The notes: generated by a model from the sequence alone, not told the origin. Positions 5,195-11,699 are shown, counted from the first letter of the stretch. The stretch: 14,112 nt of DNA from JABIDZ01 sp964402905 (GCA_964402905.1 CAYODU010000019.1:1-14112); one strand, 5' to 3'. Numbers and translations: made by a program.

Positions 5195-6856
5195 CTACAA
5201 CTCAAACTCAAACAAAACAACTGGTTTTTTTAGACCAAAGTTTTGTTCAACCTCTTTGCTTAGTTCTCCGATAAAGCCTTTTTTTCCATTAACAGTTATT
5301 TCAGCAGAATTCTCATTTAAAAAAGAAAACTCTTTTTTCTTTAAAGAATACTTTAATCCAAGATAATCACACAATGAAACAAAAAGCGATTTTATTTCTG
5401 TAAAGTTAACATTTGTGTGAGTAGAAACAACACACACATTATTTGTTTGCTTTACCCCATTATCTGACTTAGCATCAATAGAAAGACAAGTGCCAATTTC
5501 AAATATTCGCTGAGGAAATTCTTGGTCTTTATTCTTTGAAAGAAAAGAAAGCAACTGCGGAGTAATTATTTTTCTCAGTATTTCAAAATTTGTCGAAACA
5601 GGATTATTTATTTCAACAAAAGAATCGCTTTCACCAAAAAGCATTTTATTTGCTTGAATTTCTTTTGAAGTAAGATTATATGTCAAAACTTCTTGTAAAG
5701 CCAGCCCAATACAGCCCTCTCTCACAAAATCGTTGTAAAGAATTTCTTTTCTTTGCGATCCAGTAACATTCATAATTATTTTTTGCGGAGCAATATTATT
5801 GTAGCCATAAGAAATTAATAAATCTTCAATAACATCAACCGCATGAAAAATATCTAATCGATAAGATGGGTACTTTGCCTCGACTTTCCCACCAGCTATG
5901 TTTACATTATATCTGGCTTTTCTTAGCAAAGAATTTATTTCACTATCACTTAATTTTAGACCTGTTTTTTGTTCAATGAGTGCCTTGTCAAAAACAATTT
6001 TTTTTGTTTTGAACTCAGGAGTAAACACTGATTTTTGTGGGTAAGGCAAATGATTTTTTGGGAAATTTATTTTGCACGATAAAATCTTACCTCCCCTGTC
6101 AGCCAAAGCCATGCACATCACTTCAAGAGCTGCACTTATGGTTTCCCACTTAAATCCTGTAACCTCAACAAAAAGATTTTTTGTTTTATCAGTCACTTTT
6201 CCAGTTACTGCTGAATTAATTATTGGTGGCATTGAAGCAACAGTTTTATTTGAATCAATAACAATTGGAAACAATTTCGTATTTTCAAGCAGATGAGCAT
6301 ACACTTTTCCTTTGTCATGCTGAGAGAGAATTTCACTCGGACGCATAGGAACCTTCCATTCAAGTGGAACAAATTCTATTTCATTATCCTTAAATCCTTT
6401 GTAATAAATTGGAGGTTGCATTGTATCAAAATCATACAAACCAATTCCTGTTTCTTTTCTTTTTCTTCCGAAAGTTTCACCAACTTTTTCTTGCAACTGA
6501 ACCATTTGAACAATAAAATTATCATCAACTTTAACATTTTTTACAATAGCACAAGCAATAAGTGGCCTTACTTTCTCGAGATTTTTATCAATAAAAACTT
6601 CAACATTACTTTTCTGCACAGAATATTTTTTTATTCCAGTTTCTTTTCCAACACGCGCCCTTATCTCTCTCGCAATACCCTCAGTACTCCATAAATCCGG
6701 ACGATTAGTTTCTTTGCAATCAACTTTTAGTACATCTCCTTCAGCAAAATCAATTTCGCCTTTAACATACTCCAGTACTTCTTCAAGTTGCACACGCGAA
6801 AAGCTCTTTCCAACTAATTTTTCAAAATCTTTTTTTGATACTTCTAATGTCGGCAT
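5195..6856 (-). CDS. pheT: Phenylalanine-tRNA ligase beta subunit
   Basis: The 553-residue beta subunit of the (alpha-beta)2 enzyme that charges tRNA-Phe; it carries the editing site and tRNA-contact domains while the alpha subunit holds the active site. It begins MPTLEVSKKDFEKLVG, the usual archaeal PheT N-terminus. A TTG at 6863-6865 would add three residues, but ATG 6856 matches the family. Domains: N-terminal module (1-85), B3/B4 editing domain (about 92-257), B5 domain (about 282-355) ending in the typical YRLDIFHAVDVIEDLLI then SYGYNNI, and a C-terminal class II-like core (about 367-553) without catalytic residues. It lacks the N-terminal OB-fold and C-terminal FDX domain of long bacterial PheT, as in archaea. 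It is 18 bases after the HTH gene, with a weak GGATTGAT ribosome-binding site. It is the last gene of the operon. Confidence 0.95.
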   Translation of the reverse strand: MPTLEVSKKDFEKLVGKSFSRVQLEEVLEYVKGEIDFAEGDVLKVDCKETNRPDLWSTEGIAREIRARVGKETGIKKYSVQKSNVEVFIDKNLEKVRPLIACAIVKNVKVDDNFIVQMVQLQEKVGETFGRKRKETGIGLYDFDTMQPPIYYKGFKDNEIEFVPLEWKVPMRPSEILSQHDKGKVYAHLLENTKLFPIVIDSNKTVASMPPIINSAVTGKVTDKTKNLFVEVTGFKWETISAALEVMCMALADRGGKILSCKINFPKNHLPYPQKSVFTPEFKTKKIVFDKALIEQKTGLKLSDSEINSLLRKARYNVNIAGGKVEAKYPSYRLDIFHAVDVIEDLLISYGYNNIAPQKIIMNVTGSQRKEILYNDFVREGCIGLALQEVLTYNLTSKEIQANKMLFGESDSFVEINNPVSTNFEILRKIITPQLLSFLSKNKDQEFPQRIFEIGTCLSIDAKSDNGVKQTNNVCVVSTHTNVNFTEIKSLFVSLCDYLGLKYSLKKKEFSFLNENSAEITVNGKKGFIGELSKEVEQNFGLKKPVVLFEFEL

Positions 6857-6874
6857 AAAAATCAATCCAAATAA

Positions 6875-7411
6875 TTAACGCACTCCTCCAAGAAGTTCTT
6901 TTGCAAAAACCGGAGTCAAATTATAATTAAAAGCAAACCAATGAATAAATTCATTTCGCGAGAGAACAGAATATTCAGAGCGCCCATAAAAATCAAGCAT
7001 AATTCTTTTCAAATAAGTTACACGAGGCTCTTTAATGTGCCCATATAAAGCCAATGTAACAAGTAAACCATCAACCCCACTCTTACTCAAACCAAGATGT
7101 TTACGTAACTCATTGCCACCTTTCTCGTAAAACATTTTTGCAAAAGAAATCGTTTTTGCACTATACCCCAAATCAACCCATATTGATGGGCGGTCTCTTT
7201 CAAGAGCCCTTATTTTTTTTCTCCAATCAGTTATAGTTGATTTGTCCACTCCAAAAGCTCTTGCTACCTCGCGCGAAGGAAGGTGCAAAAGATTGTGCAC
7301 TCTTAATGCACCAGGAATAAAAGGCATTTTCTTGATAGTCGGTGCACGAATATTAAAATTACCATTTTTCGTCGGTTTTGGAACTCTGGGTTTACCGGGC
7401 AATTTACTCAT
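6875..7411 (-). CDS. HTH-domain protein of unknown function encoded between pheS and pheT
   Basis: Not recognised as a named family; 178 residues. N-terminal 35 residues are basic and Pro-rich (KPRVPKPTK), probably disordered. A helix-turn-helix is clear at about 45-68: PSREVARAFGVDKSTITDW followed by RKKIRAL, the pattern of Xre/MerR-like or homeodomain-like HTHs. A second possible HTH lies at about 98-120 (NELRKHLGLSKSGVDGLLVT). The C-terminal third is aromatic-rich and helical. Its ATG overlaps the pheS stop (ATGA, 4 bp), is preceded by GGGGT on the minus strand, and its stop is 18 bases before pheT, so it is translated from the pheST mRNA. Possible roles are an autoregulator of the operon or an RNA/tRNA-binding partner of PheRS; both are inference. 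Composition matches the flanking genes. Confidence 0.85.
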   Translation of the reverse strand: MSKLPGKPRVPKPTKNGNFNIRAPTIKKMPFIPGALRVHNLLHLPSREVARAFGVDKSTITDWRKKIRALERDRPSIWVDLGYSAKTISFAKMFYEKGGNELRKHLGLSKSGVDGLLVTLALYGHIKEPRVTYLKRIMLDFYGRSEYSVLSRNEFIHWFAFNYNLTPVFAKELLGGVR

Positions 7412-8847
7412 AAAAATACCCCTTTAGCACTTCTTAAATAACCTAAATCTTCCGCAAATAAATATCTAATATCTTTTATTCCAAGCTTAAACATTGCGAG
7501 TCTATCAATTCCAACTCCCCATGCTATTGCCTGTCCCTTGATTCCAAGATTTTCAAGCATTTCAGGACGAAACATTCCTGCTCCGGCAAATTCTATCCAA
7601 CCCATTTCGGGGTGCTTCGCACTTAATTGTACACTTGGTTCTGTAAACGGATAATAGTCAGGAAAAAACTTTACTTTCTCTGCACCCGCAATTTCTATAG
7701 CAAATTCTTTTAGCATTCCAAGTAAGTGTCTAAAATTCAGTCCTTCTCCAACAATAAATCCTTCCATCTGATTAAATTCGATTAAGTGAGTTGCATCCAA
7801 AACATCTGGTCTGAAACAATGCGCAATAGCAAAGTATTTCTGGGGAATTTTTACTCCATCAACTAATTGTTTTGCAGAGTGAGCTGTCCCCTGTGATGCA
7901 GGCATAAGTCTCGCAGCAATTTCTTCGCTCCAACTATAACCCCACCCACTGCTTTTTGATTTTCCACCGTTTTCATGCGCCGCTTTTATAGCATCAACAA
8001 ATTTTTTTTCAGGAAGTTTTCCTTTGGTTGGACGCTTCAACTGGTAAGTATCAGTCCCTGTCCGCGCGGGGTGATTTTGTGGTTGAAACAAAACATCAAA
8101 ATTATAAAACTCCGGAACAATGAGCGGAGAAGGCATTTCTTCAAAACCAAGTGCAACTAATTTACTTCTTATCTGATTCAAAAATTGTATGTAAGGTGCT
8201 TTTTTTCCTGAAAATATTTTCGGTACGGGCGCCTCAACATCAAAAACCCTTTCAATCTTTTTTGAAGAAAGAATTGATTCTGCTTCTGCTCCAAAAGAAG
8301 TAATAACAATTTTTCTTTCAGCAATTTTTTTCTTTATAATCAATCCACGCTTTGATAATTCATCAAAATTCTTTTTGATAACATCTTTCCCATTTGCAAT
8401 ATCTCTTAGCAAATTTTGCTCACTAGAATCTTTTTGCTCTTTCGCAACACCCGTTTCTGAAATAGATCCATTTGAAATTACAATAAATGCTTTTCTTTTA
8501 TTTATTCCAAGAGCCGCAGTAAATTCTTTTTCATCAAGACCAGTTTCTTTTTTTAGTCCAGAAAAAGAAGCCGTTCCCCCAAGCTTCCCCAACTTTTCCA
8601 AAAAAACATTTTCAGGCATTCCCACCTTAAGGGCTTTTTCTCCTTGTTCAGTAAGAAAAAACTTTTCTGAATCAATTTCATTTATCTTTGCAAGTTTTTT
8701 CTGGTCAAGCCAAGCAGCGGCCCTTCTAACAGAGTCTATTGATAAGTCAGTTTTTTTTGCAAGTTCTGGAAATGATTTTTCTTCAAAAGAAAGCGCAAGA
8801 AGCAATTTTCTTTCTATTTCACTTAATTGCTTAACTATTTCAATCAT
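7408..8847 (-). CDS. pheS: Phenylalanine-tRNA ligase alpha subunit
   Basis: The 479-residue catalytic subunit of PheRS, a class II synthetase that activates Phe and charges tRNA-Phe. The N-terminal 200 residues hold winged-helix modules (for example FPELAKKTDLSIDSVRRAAA at 26-45 and a second near 93-120), as in archaeal and eukaryotic cytosolic PheS. The catalytic core follows from about 215: motif 1 region LNQIRSKLVALGFEEM, a TAHSAKQL segment (321-328), motif 2 HCFRPDVLDATHLIEFNQ (343-360), motif 3 WGVGIDRLAM (443-452). The Phe-pocket region includes FTEPSVQL (401-408). Length is normal. ATG 8847 has a TATA-like CTTTAAAA (8871-8878, minus strand) about 27 bases upstream, with another TATA (8881-8890) further out. 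Its stop overlaps the start of the HTH gene by 4 bp, so the two are coupled. Confidence 0.96.
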   Translation of the reverse strand: MIEIVKQLSEIERKLLLALSFEEKSFPELAKKTDLSIDSVRRAAAWLDQKKLAKINEIDSEKFFLTEQGEKALKVGMPENVFLEKLGKLGGTASFSGLKKETGLDEKEFTAALGINKRKAFIVISNGSISETGVAKEQKDSSEQNLLRDIANGKDVIKKNFDELSKRGLIIKKKIAERKIVITSFGAEAESILSSKKIERVFDVEAPVPKIFSGKKAPYIQFLNQIRSKLVALGFEEMPSPLIVPEFYNFDVLFQPQNHPARTGTDTYQLKRPTKGKLPEKKFVDAIKAAHENGGKSKSSGWGYSWSEEIAARLMPASQGTAHSAKQLVDGVKIPQKYFAIAHCFRPDVLDATHLIEFNQMEGFIVGEGLNFRHLLGMLKEFAIEIAGAEKVKFFPDYYPFTEPSVQLSAKHPEMGWIEFAGAGMFRPEMLENLGIKGQAIAWGVGIDRLAMFKLGIKDIRYLFAEDLGYLRSAKGVFL

Positions 8848-8870
8848 GAAAAAAGTAGACGCGCTTCTTA

Positions 8871-8890
8871 TTTTAAAGCTTATTATAAAT
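8871..8890 (-). promoter_or_regulatory. Two TATA-like boxes for the pheS-HTH-pheT operon
   Basis: On the minus strand ATTTATAATA (8881-8890) and CTTTAAAA (8871-8878) lie one after the other. The nearer one is about 27 bases from the ATG and would give a leaderless mRNA; the farther one would give a leader of about 12 bases without a Shine-Dalgarno sequence. Sequence alone does not decide which is used. Confidence 0.45.
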
Positions 8891-8910
8891 GAAAAAAAAT
8901 GTAAACTAAA

Positions 8911-8921
8911 GGTATTTAAGG
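8911..8921 (+). promoter_or_regulatory. TATA-like box for the 87-residue membrane protein
   Basis: GGTATTTAAGG is centred at 8916, 37 bases before the ATG at 8953, placing the transcription start near 8942. The short leader would contain GGTG (8944-8947), a Shine-Dalgarno core five bases from the ATG. This gene is therefore likely leadered, unlike most first genes here. Confidence 0.5.
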
Positions 8922-8952
8922 AAAACCCGTAAAATAATAATACGGTGCATTC

Positions 8953-9216
8953 ATGGTCGAAATAACAAAAAAAGTTGATGGATTGTTTGAAAAAGTCCAG
9001 AAATACGTAACGGTAAAAATAGGGGCTTTTGTAGCATTTGTTTTCCTTGTATTTGCTGCCGGAGCATACGCAGCTATTTTTGTTGCAACAAGATGGCCCA
9101 ATAGCGAATGGCTTATCATTGCAGGACCTGCACTAGCAGGGATAATAGCATATTATAACAGGGGCTTTGCCTCAGTAGTTTTTGTTGTACTTGTACTTGC
9201 AATATTCTTCTTGTAA
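8953..9216 (+). CDS. Small membrane protein of unknown function
   Basis: Not recognised; 87 residues. Residues 1-21 form a charged amphipathic helix (VEITKKVDGLFEKVQKYVT), followed by hydrophobic segments at about 22-45, 53-67 and 71-87, so two or three membrane spans with very short loops. The loop WPNSEW (48-53) joins the first two. No cleavable signal peptide is apparent. The start is supported by GGTG five bases before the ATG and a TATA-like box upstream. It is divergent from pheS and separated by 66 bases from the pilin-like operon with its own promoter, so it need not be part of it. A membrane anchor or scaffold role is possible, but nothing specific can be claimed. Confidence 0.82.
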   Translation: MVEITKKVDGLFEKVQKYVTVKIGAFVAFVFLVFAAGAYAAIFVATRWPNSEWLIIAGPALAGIIAYYNRGFASVVFVVLVLAIFFL

Positions 9217-9253
9217 ATAAAATATTCAACAATCAACGAAAAAGAAATAACTC

Positions 9254-9260
9254 TTTTAAG
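9254..9260 (+). promoter_or_regulatory. TATA-like box for the pilin-like operon
   Basis: TTTTAAG within CTCTTTTAAGAATA is centred about 26 bases before the ATG at 9283. No Shine-Dalgarno sequence is present between the two, which fits a leaderless first gene of the four-gene operon. Confidence 0.45.
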
Positions 9261-9282
9261 AATACCAAAAAATATTCTTGTT

Positions 9283-9786
9283 ATGAAAGGTTTTTTCTCT
9301 TTTGCAGTAGTAATTGCAATGCTTGTAATCATTTTAATCTTCTCTTTGGCACTGCAAAACAATAATTTGTTTTTAGAGAAAACGAAAAATGGATTAATGA
9401 AAATAGAACAGGCAAACAAAGAAAGAACAATAATTGAAAATAATACTGATAAAATAATTCTACTTAAATTAGAAGAACAAATACACAAACAAAATTTTAA
9501 TACAACCCTCATACAAAATGAAATTAACTCAAAATTATTTAGTTATTTGAAAGACAAAAGCTCTGCAATGAATCTTTTCTTCGAAGAAACCGGTGCAATT
9601 ACAATTAACTATCTTAACCAGAACACAACAACATTTATCCTAAAAGCAAACGGACTAAATTATGCAGAGTACACTTATTGTTCAAGCACATTGAAAAACA
9701 CTTTTATAGGAAAAAACATTTTGGGAACAGGGATAAATTTTTACATACCAATTGGCTATACAATAAAAATTATTCGGGCGATTTAA
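9283..9786 (+). CDS. Pilin-like secreted/membrane protein, first of four-gene operon
   Basis: A 167-residue protein with a type IV pilin-like N-terminus: MKG, then FFSFAVVIAMLVIILIFSLA, a short positive leader joined directly to a long hydrophobic helix. The rest is polar, Asn/Lys-rich and predicted extracellular, with a helical stretch to about 95 and strands after it; one Cys (in YTYCSS). Aligned on the FSF core, the position that is Glu or Asp in pilins (+5) is Ala here, unlike the next two FSF proteins. In bacterial type II secretion the tip pseudopilin GspK also lacks Glu5, so a special position in a fibre is conceivable. It starts a tight operon: its TAA is followed at once by the ATG of the next gene. 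Not assignable to a named family. Confidence 0.82.
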   Translation: MKGFFSFAVVIAMLVIILIFSLALQNNNLFLEKTKNGLMKIEQANKERTIIENNTDKIILLKLEEQIHKQNFNTTLIQNEINSKLFSYLKDKSSAMNLFFEETGAITINYLNQNTTTFILKANGLNYAEYTYCSSTLKNTFIGKNILGTGINFYIPIGYTIKIIRAI

Positions 9787-10110
9787 ATGAATTCGCTTGA
9801 TGCAATAATTGCAATCATTTTTCTCACTATCGGGTTTGGTCTGCTTATGGGCGCAATCAACTCACAAAAAATTGTTGCAAGCGATGCATTCAATTCTTTA
9901 GAAGCAAAAAGCCTTTCTCTTAACTGTGCCGCAATAATTGATTCTGTTTATTCAAACACAGTTTATGAATATGGCGAAATGAATTGTTTTTCTGATGGAA
10001 CGAATGTTATGGGAAAAAAAGAAAATAAGAAGAAATATACTTCAACAATAACTTCCACAAGCAAATCATTTTACTTTGAGGTGAAAACCCTTGAACACTA
10101 CACCAAATAA
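9787..10110 (+). CDS. Pilin-like small protein without a leader, second in operon
   Basis: A 107-residue protein beginning MNSLDAIIAIIFLTIGFGLL, one hydrophobic helix followed by a polar domain with two Cys (about 47 and 67), possibly a disulphide outside the cell. SLDA aligns with FSFDA and QVSLEY of the neighbouring pilin-like proteins, but the start codon falls where the mature pilin N-terminus would be, so there is no KG leader for prepilin peptidase. No earlier in-frame start exists without reaching into the previous gene, whose stop is immediately adjacent (TAAATG). A GGGCGAT-like sequence six bases upstream may be the ribosome-binding site. Its 3' end overlaps the next gene by 20 bases. 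Function unknown; a minor pilin-like subunit is inferred. Confidence 0.8.
   Translation: MNSLDAIIAIIFLTIGFGLLMGAINSQKIVASDAFNSLEAKSLSLNCAAIIDSVYSNTVYEYGEMNCFSDGTNVMGKKENKKKYTSTITSTSKSFYFEVKTLEHYTK
10078..10084 (+). promoter_or_regulatory. Shine-Dalgarno sequence supporting a TTG start
   Basis: GAGGTGA lies six bases before TTG at 10091. It is the strongest ribosome-binding site in the operon and decides for TTG 10091 over the internal ATG at 10139, which has no comparable site and would delete the KG leader. Confidence 0.7.
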
Positions 10111-10585
10111 GAAAACTTTTTGTGCTGGCACAAAAGGAATGATATTTTCTTTCGATGCAATGATTGCATTCATAATAATGCTTTTCATGATAAGTGTATT
10201 TGCATTAACTCTTGGGAATTACTCAACACAAGTGCTGGCGCAAGAACAAAACTTTTTTCTTGAAGAAAAAACTATTTTCGTTGCAGATGCCTTTGTAAAA
10301 AATTATAACAGTGATAATGCACTTCTGGGCGGGTGTATAATTGATTTGGATAAAAAAAGAGTGAAAAGTAATGAAATCAGTTCAGCATTATTAAATAATA
10401 CAAAACAAATTGAAATAGAAGGCTTTTTTGTAAAAGAAGCGAAAATTAAGAGTCTTGACAAAACAATTTCGAAAATATTTTTATCTGATAATCGTGAATC
10501 AGAACAGTGCATTGCAATAAAAAGATTTGTTTTAATTGATGGAAAAAAAGCACTTGTTTTAATTACAGGGTGTTTGATTGAATAA
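10091..10585 (+). CDS. Pilin-like protein with KGM-IFSFDA signal, TTG start, third in operon
   Basis: A 164-residue protein. From TTG 10091 an 18-residue polar leader ends in TKGM and is followed by IFSFDAMIAFIIMLFMISVF, giving a prepilin-like signal with Asp at +5 if cleaved after KGM. The remaining 120 or so residues are polar with three Cys (in LGGCIIDL, SEQCIAI and TGCLIE) and mixed helix and strand, predicted outside the cell. The TTG start is chosen because GAGGTGA precedes it by six bases; the gene overlaps the preceding one by 20 bases and the next by 8 bases, so all are translated from one mRNA. It is probably a minor pilin or pseudopilin-like subunit; no named family is recognised and no assembly ATPase is in this window. 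Confidence 0.82.
   Translation: MNTTPNKKTFCAGTKGMIFSFDAMIAFIIMLFMISVFALTLGNYSTQVLAQEQNFFLEEKTIFVADAFVKNYNSDNALLGGCIIDLDKKRVKSNEISSALLNNTKQIEIEGFFVKEAKIKSLDKTISKIFLSDNRESEQCIAIKRFVLIDGKKALVLITGCLIE
10568..10572 (+). promoter_or_regulatory. Shine-Dalgarno sequence supporting the second TTG start
   Basis: GGGTG lies five bases before TTG at 10578, inside the end of the preceding gene. It supports the TTG start, which preserves the MNKGF leader of the next pilin-like protein. Confidence 0.55.
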
Positions 10586-10919
10586 AGGATTTATCTTTTC
10601 ATTTGAAGCGGCAATTAGTATGCTACTATTTGGCTTAATGATTACAATGATTTTCCCAATGCAAGCTGTTTCATTAAAAGAACTCATTATTTTGCAACAA
10701 GAAAATGACCTGCTTAAACTTTGGAGCATTAATTATCCATCCCAAAATGAAATGGAAATTGATGCAAAGCAACTTTTCTCTGACACAGAGCTATTTGTAA
10801 ACAACAATAATGTTTTTTTTACGGGAAACAAAAAGGACAATTCTGTTTCAAGCGAAGCAATTATCTTTGATAACTATTTAAATGAAACAAAAGTGCGAGT
10901 GGTGGTTTATTTTGATTAA
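10578..10919 (+). CDS. Pilin-like protein with KGF-IFSFEA signal, TTG start, fourth in operon
   Basis: A 113-residue protein starting (M)NKGF then IFSFEAAISMLLFGLMITMI, a prepilin-like N-terminus with Glu at +5 if cleaved after KGF. It is the closest match in the operon to the third gene (KGM-IFSFDA). The polar remainder is about 80 residues, without Cys, probably outside the cell. TTG 10578 is preceded by GGGTG at five bases and overlaps the third gene by 8 bases, so it is translationally coupled. The next in-frame ATG (within SMLLFG) lies inside the hydrophobic helix and would destroy the signal. It ends nine bases from the end of the converging class III signal-peptide gene. Role as a minor pilin or pseudopilin is inferred. 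Confidence 0.8.
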   Translation: MNKGFIFSFEAAISMLLFGLMITMIFPMQAVSLKELIILQQENDLLKLWSINYPSQNEMEIDAKQLFSDTELFVNNNNVFFTGNKKDNSVSSEAIIFDNYLNETKVRVVVYFD

Positions 10920-10928
10920 AAAAAGTGG

Positions 10929-11342
10929 TCACTCAAAAGCAGAAAAAACTATTTCAGAACCTTTTTTTTCTATTTGAATAAAGAATTTTGAATTAAATTC
11001 TTTTCTTGAAAAATTCTGCTTATTTGGAAAAATTATCTCAAATTCTTTCTTTGACGAAGAGACAAAAATACTTTGATTGTTAGAATACAAAACTATTTTC
11101 TGTGAAGGAAAAAAATCAAATACCTTTTTTGAGCCATCCCCAAGAAAAGAAAACAAATTAATCTGTTCTTTTATCTGCTCAGAAACATTTTTTGCAAGAA
11201 TAGTATCATTTGAAGAATAAAATTCATTTACAGAAAAAGATATTGCTGGAAGAATTAAAGCAAGTGCCCCAAAAAAAGCCGCCAAGAGAAGCAAATACTC
11301 TAAAGACACCTGTGCCCTCTGTTCAAAACAATTCTGAAACAT
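10929..11342 (-). CDS. Class III signal-peptide (pilin-like) protein
   Basis: A 137-residue protein from ATG 11342: MFQNCFEQRA then QVSLEYLLLLAAFFGALALI. QVSLEY is the classical archaeal class III signal motif (Q-x-S-x-E), cut before Gln by an EppA/PibD-like prepilin peptidase in known systems, with Glu at +5. The mature part has one membrane helix and a polar domain of about 100 residues rich in Asn, Ser and Lys. An in-frame TTG at 11363 would add seven residues (MRGEIVL); ATG is preferred because minus-strand GGAG lies 11 bases upstream. A TATA-like AAATATAATA (11391-11400, minus strand) would give a leader of about 28 bases containing that GGAG. It converges with the FSF-type pilin operon, nine bases apart, and lies 63 bases downstream of a second, smaller class III gene. 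Likely a pilin or pilin-like adhesin. Confidence 0.85.
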   Translation of the reverse strand: MFQNCFEQRAQVSLEYLLLLAAFFGALALILPAISFSVNEFYSSNDTILAKNVSEQIKEQINLFSFLGDGSKKVFDFFPSQKIVLYSNNQSIFVSSSKKEFEIIFPNKQNFSRKEFNSKFFIQIEKKGSEIVFSAFE

Positions 11343-11390
11343 AAGTACTATTTCTCCACGCAAAAAAGCTAAGATTCATTGAAAATTGAT

Positions 11391-11400
11391 TATTATATTT
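11391..11400 (-). promoter_or_regulatory. TATA-like box for the 137-residue pilin-like gene
   Basis: Minus-strand AAATATAATA is centred about 54 bases before the ATG at 11342, implying a start near 11370 and a leader that contains GGAG. Read-through from the small pilin-like gene upstream is an alternative source of transcript. Confidence 0.35.
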
Positions 11401-11405
11401 GATTC

Positions 11406-11585
11406 TTATATATCATCAATTTTTTTGAATACATCTTCTGCAGTATCTTTGAGTTTTTTTGAACCCTCATCACTAGTTGCTTGTAATTGCGAAACAAGAA
11501 CCAATACTACAGCAACCACTGCAGCCAGAACAATTATTAGTTCAACAGAAATCTGGGCTTTTTCTTCAGATAAAAAACTTTTCAT
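11406..11585 (-). CDS. Short class III signal-peptide pilin-like protein
   Basis: A 59-residue open frame that a length cutoff could easily miss. It begins MKSFLSEEKA, then QISVELIIVLAAVVAVVLVL, then VSQLQATSDEGSKKLKDTAE and a short charged helix ending KKIDDI. QISVEL fits Q-x-S-x-E of archaeal class III signals, with Glu at +5 after the predicted cut before Gln. A mature chain of about 49 residues, one hydrophobic helix with a short charged helical extension, resembles very small major pilins or archaeal pilin-like proteins of the DUF361 type. ATG 11585 has a TATA-like TTTTTAAATT centred about 26 bases upstream and no Shine-Dalgarno sequence, so it is probably leaderless and strongly promoted. 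It is upstream of the 137-residue class III gene on the same strand. Confidence 0.85.
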   Translation of the reverse strand: MKSFLSEEKAQISVELIIVLAAVVAVVLVLVSQLQATSDEGSKKLKDTAEDVFKKIDDI

Positions 11586-11606
11586 AAAGAATTATTTTCT
11601 TTGGCA

Positions 11607-11616
11607 ATTTAAAAAG
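11607..11616 (-). promoter_or_regulatory. TATA box for the 59-residue pilin-like gene
   Basis: Minus-strand TTTTTAAATT is centred about 26 bases before the ATG at 11585, so the transcript probably begins at the start codon. Confidence 0.5.
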
Positions 11617-11627
11617 CTATTCCAGAG

Positions 11628-11643
11628 TTCGTTAAAAAACGAA
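11628..11643. repeat. Inverted repeat TTCGTT-AAAA-AACGAA between divergent promoters
   Basis: A perfect 6-bp inverted repeat with a 4-base centre sits 12 bases upstream of the TATA box of the short pilin-like gene and about 57 bases before the TATA-like box of the M50 protease gene. It is well placed to be an operator. The 147-base gap 11586-11732 shows nothing else beyond the two promoters. Confidence 0.45.
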
Positions 11644-11699
11644 GAATTAGAACATGAACTAGAAACAATCGAATTTGTTTTCAAAATAATTGTATTGTT

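Noticed and set aside
8375..8932. 185-codon plus-strand frame opposite pheS
   Set aside because: It lies antisense to the winged-helix part of a clear pheS gene and has Ser/Phe-rich shadow composition.
10139..10585. ATG 10139 as start of the third pilin-like gene
   Set aside because: It would remove the TKGM leader and leave the strong GAGGTGA site before TTG 10091 unexplained.
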